Positions 1 to 6,666 of a stretch of DNA of 8,999 nucleotides are shown one piece after another (positions within the stretch are counted from its first letter, which is position 1; each line of letters begins with the position of its first letter). A model generated the notes under the pieces. It did not search any database and was not told the origin of the DNA. It saw nothing but the letters and a program-made list of their open reading frames with translations. The position numbers and the translations under genes were made by a program. Source of the DNA: Humimonas sp964465015 (GTDB lineage: Bacteria > Gemmatimonadota > Gemmatimonadetes > Palauibacterales > Palauibacteraceae); NCBI GenBank assembly GCA_964465015.1, contig CAYXHP010000133.1:1-8999 (forward strand), in the 5' to 3' direction.

Positions 1-1862
1 ACCTGGTAGTCGATCCACGCCTCGTAGGAGAGGGGGGCCACCCGTTTCAGCATGCCCGCCATCACCTCGCCGTAGGCGCGGATCTCGTACTGGGCGTGCG
101 GGTCCACGCGCAGGGTGAGGAAGTGGAGGAGGTTGTGGAGGTCGATCTTCCAGTACCACTGCGTATAGGTCGACAGCGGCAGGTCGATGCGCGCCAGCTC
201 GCGGGCCACTTCCTCCCCCACGAGCCACTCGTACAGGCCCGCCGCCTCCTCCCTCCCCCGCTCCCAGCGCCGCAGGGCCTCCCGGTGAAACGCCTCGCCG
301 GCGCTCTCGGTCCGGCGGCCCTGCCGGTTCGAGCGGCTCTGGAGGGCGAAGTCCCGGGCCCGGGGCGTGTAGAACAGCATCGGGATGAGACTGTACCGAC
401 CGCTATACTCGTTCACCGAGTTGTGGGTCACGATGCCGTTGGCCACGAAATTGTGGTGCGGACCCTCCACCTCCAGGTCGTACGTCTCCCGGATGCCCAC
501 GTACTGGAAGGACTCGATTTCCACCAGCCGGGCCTCCGTGAGCCGATTCCACGGAATCCCGGGCGCGGGCACCCACTCGGCCTCGACCGGCGGGCCGCCC
601 AGGCGCTCCACGTACTCGAGCTCCCGGCCCTGGATGCCGCGATGACACTGGGCACAGAGCGTCGTCAGGTTCTCCTCGTCCCGCGCACGGCCGGGGTCGG
701 CCCAGACCGGGACGACGTGGTGGCAATGCAGCGAGCCGGATCTCTGGTGGCACAGCTGGCAGGTCCAGCCGTTGCGACGGTGCACGCGTAACGCGGCCTG
801 GGTCGTCCAGCGGCCGATCGCCTCGCGGTCCGATGAGGTTCCGCCTTTCCAGAAATTGGAGGCCTCGCCGGACCGGGCCCTGCTGTTCGCCTCCAGCCAC
901 GCCTCGCTCAACTCCCGGGGGCCCGTGCGGTACGTGAGGCCGCGATTCCACGGGCTGTGGCCCTCGGTGAACCTCTTTCGGTCCGAGGGAGCGTGGACAC
1001 CGTGGATCCGGAGCCACTTGCGGACCGTGTGCACCGAGACCCGGCACACGTCCGCGATTTCCTCCGCCGTCCGGTCCTCGCCCACGTATTCCCGGGCCAG
1101 CCACCGCTGGTCGCGATAGACTTCGGGCACCAGCGTCGAGGAGCCGTTGACGTGCACGTGGTAGGTGCCCGATCTCCAGACGGCCTTTCCATGTTTGACC
1201 CGGAGGTCGGCCGCCTCGCGGAGCGTCCGCCACCCGTCCGCGAACAGGAAGCGGTGATCGGCGGTGCACTCGATGGCCTTCCCGTCAGCCAGCGTCATTC
1301 GGTAGACGGGCTTGGGACCGTTCCGATAGACATCGACGATCCGGGTGTGGTCGATCTCGCCGGTGTCCTCGTCGAGGTGACGGAGGTTCATCCCCTGGAC
1401 GCGGTCGCGTTTGAAGTACGGGTTGCGCTGCTTGTCGGGGCGAGTCCGATTCCGGGTCGGCTGGAACCGCCGCCAGATCTCCTCGATCGTGAGCTTGTAG
1501 AGCTGGTTTCCTCTCCGCTCGATCCCGCCCGGGAGATCGAAATAGAGCTCCGTGGCCGCGGCGAGACAGGCCGTTCGATGTCGTATCCACTGCCGGGCCA
1601 CGAAGATGGGCATGCAGCAGTGGAACTTGAGCTCCACCATCTCGCTGGGGGTCGTGTGGCGGTGGCGGCGGAGGTAACGGATGAGACCCCGCGTGGCGCT
1701 GCGCTTGCGGGTGCCGTAGCCGTAGCTCACCCGCGCGGCGCGCTCCACGTCCTCGTCGCCGCCCATGTAGTCCACGAGCGCGACGAACCCGTGGTCCAGG
1801 ACGGGAAAGTAGCCGCCCAGGATCTCCTCGGCGCTGGGGCTGGTGGGGCGGCGTGTCTCCAT
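1..1862 (-). CDS. thyX: Flavin-dependent thymidylate synthase ThyX, intein-containing precursor (3' end beyond window)
   Basis: ThyX makes dTMP from dUMP using FAD, NADPH and methylenetetrahydrofolate, in the cytoplasm. The frame is open from ATG at 1862 to the window edge (620 codons seen, no stop). Residues 1-98 are the N-extein, ending QWIRHRTA. Residues 99-481 are an intein. The C-extein starts SVNEYSGRYS and continues with WYWKIDLHNLLHF and AQYEIR. Joining the exteins restores RHRTAS-x-NEYSxRYS, the ThyX signature that binds FAD and dUMP. The joined exteins give 237 residues so far; the family is usually about 220-300, so only a short C-terminal tail is missing. The ATG has AGGGAG three bases upstream. 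The frame stays open to about 2064, so a longer start is possible but not needed by the family alignment. The neighbour is divergent and unrelated. I am very sure of the identity; activity depends on splicing. Confidence 0.95.
   Translation of the reverse strand, partial: METRRPTSPSAEEILGGYFPVLDHGFVALVDYMGGDEDVERAARVSYGYGTRKRSATRGLIRYLRRHRHTTPSEMVELKFHCCMPIFVARQWIRHRTACLAAATELYFDLPGGIERRGNQLYKLTIEEIWRRFQPTRNRTRPDKQRNPYFKRDRVQGMNLRHLDEDTGEIDHTRIVDVYRNGPKPVYRMTLADGKAIECTADHRFLFADGWRTLREAADLRVKHGKAVWRSGTYHVHVNGSSTLVPEVYRDQRWLAREYVGEDRTAEEIADVCRVSVHTVRKWLRIHGVHAPSDRKRFTEGHSPWNRGLTYRTGPRELSEAWLEANSRARSGEASNFWKGGTSSDREAIGRWTTQAALRVHRRNGWTCQLCHQRSGSLHCHHVVPVWADPGRARDEENLTTLCAQCHRGIQGRELEYVERLGGPPVEAEWVPAPGIPWNRLTEARLVEIESFQYVGIRETYDLEVEGPHHNFVANGIVTHNSVNEYSGRYSLIPMLFYTPRARDFALQSRSNRQGRRTESAGEAFHREALRRWERGREEAAGLYEWLVGEEVARELARIDLPLSTYTQWYWKIDLHNLLHFLTLRVDPHAQYEIRAYGEVMAGMLKRVAPLSYEAWIDYQ
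420..1568 (-). mobile_element. ThyX intein, 383 residues, with embedded homing endonuclease
   Basis: This in-frame protein intron is excised from ThyX after translation. It begins with Cys1 (TGT at 1568-1566) in the block A-like CLAAATELYFDLP. Block B is T102-A-D-H105 in ECTADHRFLF. Block F is YDLEVEGPHHNFVANG, ending in the penultimate His382 and Asn383 (GTT on the plus strand at 420-422). Ser follows as the +1 nucleophile. All residues expected for class 1 splicing are therefore present, and the frame has no stop or frameshift, so I infer that it splices. The endonuclease part lies between blocks B and F. Codon use looks slightly less GC-extreme than in the exteins; for example there is a TTA leucine codon at 789-791. 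ThyX is a known intein host, and insertion at the conserved active-site motif is typical of inteins. Confidence 0.93.
642..1079 (-). other. Homing endonuclease region of the intein (HTH, NUMOD3-like patch, HNH nuclease)
   Basis: Numbering is from intein Cys1. Residues 164-191 read as a helix-turn-helix (DRTAEEIADVCRVSVHTVRK). Residues about 199-211 (FTEGHSPWNRGL) resemble the NUMOD3 DNA-binding patch of phage-type homing nucleases. Residues 238-309 form the HNH module: NFWKGG, then C270-x2-C273 and C305-x2-C308 as zinc ligands. H283/H284 (HCHHVVP), N300 and H309 are the likely catalytic residues. All are intact, so the nuclease may still be active and able to spread the intein into intein-free thyX alleles. 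No LAGLIDADG motif is visible. The NUMOD3 call is weaker than the HTH and HNH calls. Confidence 0.82.
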
Positions 1863-2127
1863 CGGCTCCCTGTCGGACGGGTGAGGGCGGCGACCCCGAG
1901 AGGCCGGCCGGAGGGCACGAACGGTCTTTCCCGCGCAGGCCCGAGGCGAGAGAATAGAGGGCGGGAGGGAGCGACGCCACCCGCCCCTCGCAGCGATCCT
2001 CGATACCCCGATCGCCCCGACGCGCGAGGCCGAGCTGAGTCCGAATCCACGCCAGCCAGGGAGTCACGACGCTTCGGGATCCGGCGGACGGGAGGGGCCC
2101 CGCCCGCACCGGGATCCTCGCGACATC
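1863..2127. other. Divergent intergenic spacer between thyX and the RDD gene
   Basis: This is 265 bp of very GC-rich sequence. The only AT-leaning hexamer is TATTCT on the minus strand (1951-1956), a possible thyX -10, but the matching -35 position reads TGGCGT and is poor. I see no clear promoter for the plus-strand gene, no convincing operator palindrome and no small gene. The promoters of both flanking genes should lie here by position only. Confidence 0.4.
1866..1871 (-). promoter_or_regulatory. Ribosome binding site of thyX
   Basis: AGGGAG lies three bases before the ATG at 1862-1860. The spacing is rather short, but this is the only purine-rich match near the start, and it supports this ATG over upstream options. 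Confidence 0.5.
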
Positions 2128-3243
2128 GTGACGCCCCACGCCTTCCGGATCGCCCCCGAGCTGCTCGGGGCTCCGCTGGCGGCGCCGGCCCGGCGCGGGT
2201 TCGCCATGCTGCTGGACCTCATCGCCGTGGGGACCCTGACGGCCATTCTCCGAAGCATCGGCGGGATCCTGTTCGCGCTCATGCTCGCCTGGATCTTCTG
2301 GCGCCTGGCCAGCCGCCGCGTGGACGAGGCGGGCAACAGCCGCTTTGGACGGCGCGTCCTCCAGGGCCTGGCCATCGTGGCGCTGGTGGTCGCCGTGAGC
2401 CAGGTGGGGGACGCCATCTCCGGCATCGGCGGGTCGCACCGCGGCGGCGGGCGCGAGAGGGTGACCGTGGGCGGGGACACGGCCGCCGTGACCACGCTGC
2501 GCTCGCTGGGGCTCGGCGACCTCGCGGGGGGCATCGGCGACGTGGTCTCGCTCCGCGCCGCCTCCCGGTCGCCCGACGAGGCCCGCGCGGCCGGGGAGCG
2601 GTTCGCCACCCGGCTGATGGAAGCCGGGGCCTCCCGAGAAGACGTTCGCCAGGCGCTGCAGGGCCTCCTCGAGAACCAGGCCGACTCGGCCACGCGACAG
2701 ACCATCATCTCGTCCGCCATGAGCCGGGTCGACTCGCTGCAGCGCAGGAGATCCGCCTCCACCGACACGCTGCTCGCCGCCTGGGCCGAGGCCGAGAGCA
2801 GCGGGGACACGGCGGCCGCCGCCGCGCGCCGCGACGAGCTGGCGAGCGCCCTCACGCACGGCCGGGTGGAGCGGCTTCGGAGCCAGAACGAGGAGCTCCA
2901 GAAGCAGCTGAATGAGGCCCGGAGCACCCCGGGAATCCTGAGCTTCCTCAAGGGGATCGCCCACGACCTGGGCATCGGCTTCGGGTGGATGGCCCTCTAC
3001 TTCACGGCCTTCCCCGTCTTCTGGGACGGGCGCACGCCGGGCAAGCGCCTGCTGGGCATCCGCGCCGTGTTCCTCTCGGGCGAGAAGATGGGCTGGTGGG
3101 GCTCCTTCGAGCGGTTCGGAGGCTACGCGGCCGGCCTCGCCACCGGGCTCCTGGGCTTCCTGCAAATCCTGTGGGACGCCAACCGCCAGGGGATCCACGA
3201 CCGCATCTCCGGCACGGTCGTGATCCAGGAACGGGGCGCGTGA
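2128..3243 (+). CDS. RDD family integral membrane protein with a long helical insert
   Basis: This is a 371-residue membrane protein; the RDD family has no single established role, and some members are linked to ion transport. Residues 20-59 hold the RDD-like start ARRGFAMLLDL and the first membrane segment or pair. A second segment lies at about 77-95. Residues about 145-270 are soluble, charged and Ala-rich, ending in a short coiled-coil-like stretch (VERLRSQNEELQKQLNEA). Membrane segments follow at about 281-299 and 329-347. The C-terminus has the hallmark GRTPGKRLLGIR and later RQGIHDRISGTVV, typical of the end of an RDD domain. Ordinary RDD proteins are about 150-200 residues, so the insert roughly doubles the length. 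The start is GTG with no convincing ribosome site. A later ATG (2206) would lose the RDD arginine, so I keep 2128. The gene stands alone between thyX (divergent) and the GH15 gene, 179 bp downstream. Family assignment is firm; function is unknown. Confidence 0.85.
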   Translation: MTPHAFRIAPELLGAPLAAPARRGFAMLLDLIAVGTLTAILRSIGGILFALMLAWIFWRLASRRVDEAGNSRFGRRVLQGLAIVALVVAVSQVGDAISGIGGSHRGGGRERVTVGGDTAAVTTLRSLGLGDLAGGIGDVVSLRAASRSPDEARAAGERFATRLMEAGASREDVRQALQGLLENQADSATRQTIISSAMSRVDSLQRRRSASTDTLLAAWAEAESSGDTAAAAARRDELASALTHGRVERLRSQNEELQKQLNEARSTPGILSFLKGIAHDLGIGFGWMALYFTAFPVFWDGRTPGKRLLGIRAVFLSGEKMGWWGSFERFGGYAAGLATGLLGFLQILWDANRQGIHDRISGTVVIQERGA

Positions 3244-3350
3244 GGTGAGACGGGGGGCCCCGGCCTTTGCCCGGGTCGCCCCGACGTGTGGTTCCGCCGC
3301 AACAGACGGGCCTTCCCGCACCGTTCCTCCGGTCCAGCCACCAGGACGTC

Positions 3351-3376
3351 AACACACTGTAACAACATAGATTAGG
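3351..3376 (+). promoter_or_regulatory. AT-rich island, probable promoter region of the GH15 gene
   Basis: In otherwise very GC-rich surroundings the stretch AACACACTGTAACAACATAG and the following ATTAGG stand out. TAGATT (3368-3373) is a possible -10 (4 of 6 matches), but no good -35 lies 16-18 bp upstream. If transcription starts about 7 bases after it, a start codon at 3384 would be nearly leaderless. That supports translation from 3423. Confidence 0.35.
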
Positions 3377-3414
3377 TCCCATCATGGTCGCGGGGGACAC
3401 CCCTTGCAGGGACC

Positions 3415-3418
3415 GGAG
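3415..3418 (+). promoter_or_regulatory. Ribosome binding site deciding the GH15 start
   Basis: GGAG lies four bases before the ATG at 3423. The alternative ATG at 3384 has only a weak AGG (3375-3377) upstream. Confidence 0.5.
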
Positions 3419-3422
3419 CCCC

Positions 3423-5249
3423 ATGAGGTACGAGCCACTGCGGGACTACGGCCTGATCGGAGACATGCGCTCGGCGGCGCTCGTGTCGCGTAGGGGCTCG
3501 ATCGACTGGTGCTGCCTGCCGCGGTTCGACAGCCCGAGTGTGTTCGCCCGCATCCTGGACCACCAGCACGGCGGCTACTGGAGCGTGGCCCCTTCCCGAC
3601 CGTCGGACTCGGCGCAGCGCTACGAGGAGGGGACACAGATCCTCGTGACGACCTTTCGAGGTCCCGGCGGAACGCTGGAGCTCACCGACCTCATGCCCGT
3701 CGCCTCGACCCGTCCGGGAGCGCACGACCACCGCGAGATCCACCGCCGACTGGAGGTCACCGAGGGCGAGGTCGAGATCGAGGTGCGCTTCCGGCCCGGC
3801 TTCGACTACGGGCGCCGATCGACGCGGTACAGCGTGCGCCGGCACGGCCTCCTGGCCTCCGATGACGAGCACGGGCGGCTGGCGTTGTCGGGCATCGCGG
3901 GCGAGGAGTGGAGCGTCGCCGAGTCGGACGGCGAGGCACGGGCGCTCCTGCGCCTGCGGGCGGGCGATCGCCGGCTCCTCGTCCTCCGGCACGACGATGA
4001 CGAGGTGTGGCCGATCGTCGACTACGGCGCCGACCGGGCCCTCCTCACCACGCGGTCGTTCTGGCGCCGGTGGGCTTCCGGCATCCGATACGAGGGGCCG
4101 CACCGGGCGCTCGTCGAGCGCTCGGCCCTCCTTCTGAAGGCCCTCGTCTACGCCCCGACCGGGGCCGTGGTGGCGGCGCCCACGACCTCGCTGCCCGAAG
4201 CGGTGGGCGGCGGCAGGAACTGGGACTACCGCTTCAGCTGGCTGCGGGACTCGGCGTACGGGCTGTTCGCACTGCACGCGCTGGGCAAGTACGAGGAGCT
4301 CGAGAGCTACATGGCCTTCCTGAAGAAGGTGGCACGGCACCGGACGGGCGACCTCCAGGTCCTGTTCGGAGTGGAGGGAGAGCGGGAGCTACCGGAGGAG
4401 GAGCTGGACCACCTGGAGGGCTACCGGCGCTCGCGGCCCGTGCGGACGGGGAACGGGGCGGCTCGCCAGCTCCAGCTCGACATCTACGGGGAGGTGCTCG
4501 ACGCCGTGCACATCTGGCGCAAGCGCGGTCCCATCACCGAGGGCCTGTGGGAGCTGTGCTGCCACCTGGCCGACGAGATCGCGGCCACGTGGCGCCGGCC
4601 CGACCGCAGCATCTGGGAGGTGCGCGGACCGCCCCGTCACTTCGTGTTCAGCAAGGTGATGTGCTGGGTGGGTCTCGACCGGGCCATCCGGGCCGCGCGC
4701 GAGCTCGGGCTCCCCGGGAACGTGAACGGCTGGCGCAGGGAGCGCGACGCCATCCGCCGGGAGGTGCTCGGCCGCGGATGGAACGCGGCGCGCGGGACCT
4801 TCGTCCAGCACTACGACACGGACCGCGTGGACGCGTCCGGTCTCTTCATCCCGCTCGTGCGCTTCCTGCCCGCCGATGACTCGAGAGTACGCGCCACGGT
4901 GGCACGGATCCAGACCGACCTGGGGCACGACTCGGGCCTCCTGTACCGCTACCGCGGGCCCGACGGCCTGGACGGACAGGAAGGGGCCTTCTGGATGAAC
5001 AGCTTCAACCTGGTGCAGGCCCTTGCGCTCCAGGGAAACGTGGCCAGGGCCGAGGAGCTGTTCGAGCGGGCCGTGAGCCACGCCGGGCCGCTGGGGCTGT
5101 TCAGCGAGCAGGTGGACCCGGCGACCGGCGAGATGCTGGGCAACTACCCGCAGGCGCTCACCCATATCGGCATCATCAACGCCGCCCACGTGCTGGAGCG
5201 AGCCCGGAGCGTGCCGCGGCCGGCCACGGCGGAGATGCTGGTGAGCTAG
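3423..5249 (+). CDS. Glycoside hydrolase family 15 protein (glucoamylase/trehalase type)
   Basis: GH15 enzymes are inverting hydrolases that release beta-glucose from alpha-glucans or split trehalose. From the ATG at 3423 the protein has 608 residues, the usual full length. It opens MRYEPLRDYGLIGDMRSAAL, then GSIDWCCLPRFDSPSVFARIL, the standard N-terminal beta-sandwich start. The (alpha/alpha)6 barrel carries NWDYRFSWLRDS (N266-), GNGAARQLQLDIYGEVLDA, and IWEVRG with the likely catalytic acid E399. LFSEQVDPATGEMLGNYPQA holds the likely base E562. There is no signal peptide, so it should act in the cytoplasm on glycogen-derived oligosaccharides or trehalose. An in-frame ATG at 3384 would add 13 residues (MVAGDTPCRDRSP) unlike the family start. 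Family and catalytic residues are clear. Trehalase versus glucoamylase cannot be settled here, because no trehalose or glycogen gene is adjacent. It converges with the P-loop gene, 38 bp between stops. Confidence 0.93.
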   Translation: MRYEPLRDYGLIGDMRSAALVSRRGSIDWCCLPRFDSPSVFARILDHQHGGYWSVAPSRPSDSAQRYEEGTQILVTTFRGPGGTLELTDLMPVASTRPGAHDHREIHRRLEVTEGEVEIEVRFRPGFDYGRRSTRYSVRRHGLLASDDEHGRLALSGIAGEEWSVAESDGEARALLRLRAGDRRLLVLRHDDDEVWPIVDYGADRALLTTRSFWRRWASGIRYEGPHRALVERSALLLKALVYAPTGAVVAAPTTSLPEAVGGGRNWDYRFSWLRDSAYGLFALHALGKYEELESYMAFLKKVARHRTGDLQVLFGVEGERELPEEELDHLEGYRRSRPVRTGNGAARQLQLDIYGEVLDAVHIWRKRGPITEGLWELCCHLADEIAATWRRPDRSIWEVRGPPRHFVFSKVMCWVGLDRAIRAARELGLPGNVNGWRRERDAIRREVLGRGWNAARGTFVQHYDTDRVDASGLFIPLVRFLPADDSRVRATVARIQTDLGHDSGLLYRYRGPDGLDGQEGAFWMNSFNLVQALALQGNVARAEELFERAVSHAGPLGLFSEQVDPATGEMLGNYPQALTHIGIINAAHVLERARSVPRPATAEMLVS

Positions 5250-5287
5250 CCTTGCCGACCCCACCTCCTGGACGCATCCCGGCCCGG

Positions 5288-6562
5288 CTACCCGGAACCG
5301 CCGAGGATCCGCGCGACCAGGTTCCCTTCCGACAGGATAGCGTCGTGATGCCGACAGTACTCGCGCCCCGGGTCGCGCAGCGCCGCGACCTCCGGCTTGG
5401 CGAAGTCGACGATTCCGCGCAGCGTGCCGTCGCGCAGCAGTGGCTCCACGCGCACGTAGAATCCCTCCGGGTTCGCATCGTAGGGAAGCACCGCGAAGAG
5501 CGGCAGATGGCGGGGCTCGAGGCCGCGGATCGCGCCCACGAGACCGACCGCGCTCTCTGCACAGACCAGCACGGCACGAACCTTCTCCATCAGCCGTCGC
5601 TCGGAGAGGAACGTCGGCACGTTGCCGGCGATCAGGTCGCCGCCCAGCTCGATGATCAGGGCCTCCGGCGCCGTGGCCGGCGCCAGCATCTCCGCCAGCA
5701 GGCGATCGATCGCGGCCAGGTACGTGTGGGCGCCGACCCCGTGAGTCGTCGGGAGGCCGGCGACCGGGAAGTCGAGCACGGGGTCTGCCCCTGCGTCGGC
5801 CAGCAGCTGCACCTCCTCGTACCAGCCGGTTCCAGCCCCCTTGATCGCGCCGCACGATCCCGACGCGCGCAGGTGGCGGATCAGGTGAGCGCAGACGGTC
5901 GTCTTGCCCACGGTCGTGGCGGTCCCAACCACGACGACCGTGGGTGGCCAGGCAGCCGCCGGTGCCAGGAGAGGCGAGCGCTCGGCCCGGTCGATCGTGT
6001 TCAGCAGTTCGCCGCTTGCACGATCGCGCAGGGTGCCCACGACACGGACGCCCGGCGCCACCCCCGAGCCCGATTCCCGGACCATCACCGGCGAGAACCC
6101 CGTGGCGCGTCCGACACCGCCCGCCTGCGCGATGAGCTGCATGGAGCGGCCGCCGCGCCATCGCGTGCCTGGCGGGACCTCACCGGAGAGGAGCTTCGTC
6201 GAGACTCGGGCGCACAGGACGCCGACGTAGAGACCGCCCACCTCCAGCGGCACCCTTCGCCCTTCGAGCGTCTCGATGTCCGGATATCCGCCTTCGGTGG
6301 TGTGCTCGAAGAGAACGACGTCCCCGACCCGCGCGTCGCGCGCCGGATCGGGCACCACGTCGATCCCGGAGAAGAGGTCACCGGGCAGCGGCGTCCTGCC
6401 GGCGCGGATCGCGTCCCGCAGACGGCCGAGTTCGGCCGTGAGCAGCGAAAGGTCCCGGATCAGCGATCCAATGCCGACAACGGCACGGGCCGAGAGCGGA
6501 TCGGGATCCAGATCACCGTGTCCGGCGCCGGGGGGCGTAGCTCCGAAATCCGTACGAGACAC
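5288..6562 (-). CDS. Uncharacterised two-domain P-loop NTPase (MobB/BioD/DUF1611-like)
   Basis: This 424-residue protein has an unassigned biochemical role. The N-terminal part (about 28-190) is a mixed alpha/beta region with GDVVLFEHTTEGGYPDIETL, GRRVPLEVGGLYVGVL and later GVRVVGTLRD. The C-terminal part (about 207-424) is a P-loop NTPase. Its Walker A is GTATTVGKTT at 213-222, and it continues with IKGAGTGW, DAGADPVLDFPVAG (257-269) and IIELGGDLIAGN (303-314). That order resembles SIMIBI-class proteins such as MobB, dethiobiotin synthetase and DUF1611 proteins; this is similarity by eye, not a database hit. No signal peptide or membrane segment is seen. I chose GTG at 6562 because AGGGAGG lies five bases upstream and a promoter sits just beyond. 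A more upstream ATG (6676) would run through that promoter and overlap the lyase start. The gene diverges from the lyase, so a shared pathway is possible. Confidence 0.85.
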   Translation of the reverse strand: MSRTDFGATPPGAGHGDLDPDPLSARAVVGIGSLIRDLSLLTAELGRLRDAIRAGRTPLPGDLFSGIDVVPDPARDARVGDVVLFEHTTEGGYPDIETLEGRRVPLEVGGLYVGVLCARVSTKLLSGEVPPGTRWRGGRSMQLIAQAGGVGRATGFSPVMVRESGSGVAPGVRVVGTLRDRASGELLNTIDRAERSPLLAPAAAWPPTVVVVGTATTVGKTTVCAHLIRHLRASGSCGAIKGAGTGWYEEVQLLADAGADPVLDFPVAGLPTTHGVGAHTYLAAIDRLLAEMLAPATAPEALIIELGGDLIAGNVPTFLSERRLMEKVRAVLVCAESAVGLVGAIRGLEPRHLPLFAVLPYDANPEGFYVRVEPLLRDGTLRGIVDFAKPEVAALRDPGREYCRHHDAILSEGNLVARILGGSG

Positions 6563-6567
6563 TCCAT

Positions 6568-6574
6568 CCTCCCT
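6568..6574 (-). promoter_or_regulatory. Ribosome binding site of the P-loop NTPase gene
   Basis: AGGGAGG on the minus strand ends five bases before the GTG at 6562-6560. It is a near-perfect Shine-Dalgarno sequence and decides this start over the 6676 ATG. Confidence 0.75.
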
Positions 6575-6614
6575 GCCCGCTCGACCGCCCGGACACCCGA
6601 AACTCGACTTCCAC

Positions 6615-6643
6615 ACTATATTTCCAGCACGCGCCGCAGCCAA
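6615..6643 (-). promoter_or_regulatory. Sigma70-like promoter of the P-loop NTPase gene
   Basis: On the minus strand, the -35 is TTGGCT (6643-6638), the spacer is exactly 17 bp (6637-6621), and the -10 is TATAGT (6620-6615). This gives 4 of 6 and 5 of 6 consensus matches in a GC-rich background. Transcription would start near 6608, leaving a leader of about 45 bases before the GTG at 6562. Confidence 0.6.
6617..6622 (+). promoter_or_regulatory. Possible -10 of the lyase gene, overlapping the divergent -10
   Basis: TATATT matches TATAAT at 5 of 6 positions and lies 44 bases before the lyase ATG. The -35 region 16-18 bp upstream (about 6593-6600) has no good match, so an activator would be needed if this is real. 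It shares four bases with the minus-strand -10. Confidence 0.3.
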
Positions 6644-6650
6644 CGGAACA

Positions 6651-6659
6651 GGATGGGAG
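6651..6659 (+). promoter_or_regulatory. Ribosome binding site of the lyase gene
   Basis: GGATGGGAG, with GGGAG at 6655-6659, lies seven bases before the ATG at 6667. Strength and spacing are good and fix the start. Confidence 0.7.
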
Positions 6660-6666
6660 CCACCGC

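Noticed and set aside
96..791. Plus-strand open frame of about 231 codons within the thyX region
   Set aside because: It is antisense to the intein and C-extein, whose conserved motifs are on the minus strand.
642..1079. HNH region as a free-standing restriction or phage gene
   Set aside because: It is in frame inside the intein between splicing blocks B and F, with no own start or ribosome site.
957..2915. Plus-strand open frame of about 652 codons crossing the thyX start and the RDD gene
   Set aside because: It spans the intergenic region and two real genes in wrong frames. The translation is Arg/Gly/Pro-rich with no recognisable motif.
3254..3282. GC-rich hairpin after the RDD gene as a terminator
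   Set aside because: CCCGG/CCGGG pairs with a 7-base loop plus an outer GGGG/CCCC, but an uneven internal loop interrupts it and no T-tract follows. Such pairing is expected by chance at this GC content.
1285..3321. Minus-strand open frame of about 678 codons
   Set aside because: It overlaps the intein in another frame and is antisense to the RDD gene; its composition is typical of shadow frames in GC-rich DNA.
5250..5287. Terminator between the GH15 and P-loop stops
   Set aside because: The 38-bp gap shows no inverted repeat with a usable stem or T-run.
4389..6161. Minus-strand open frame of about 590 codons across the GH15 gene end
   Set aside because: It is antisense to the conserved GH15 barrel and out of frame with the P-loop gene; no domain is visible.
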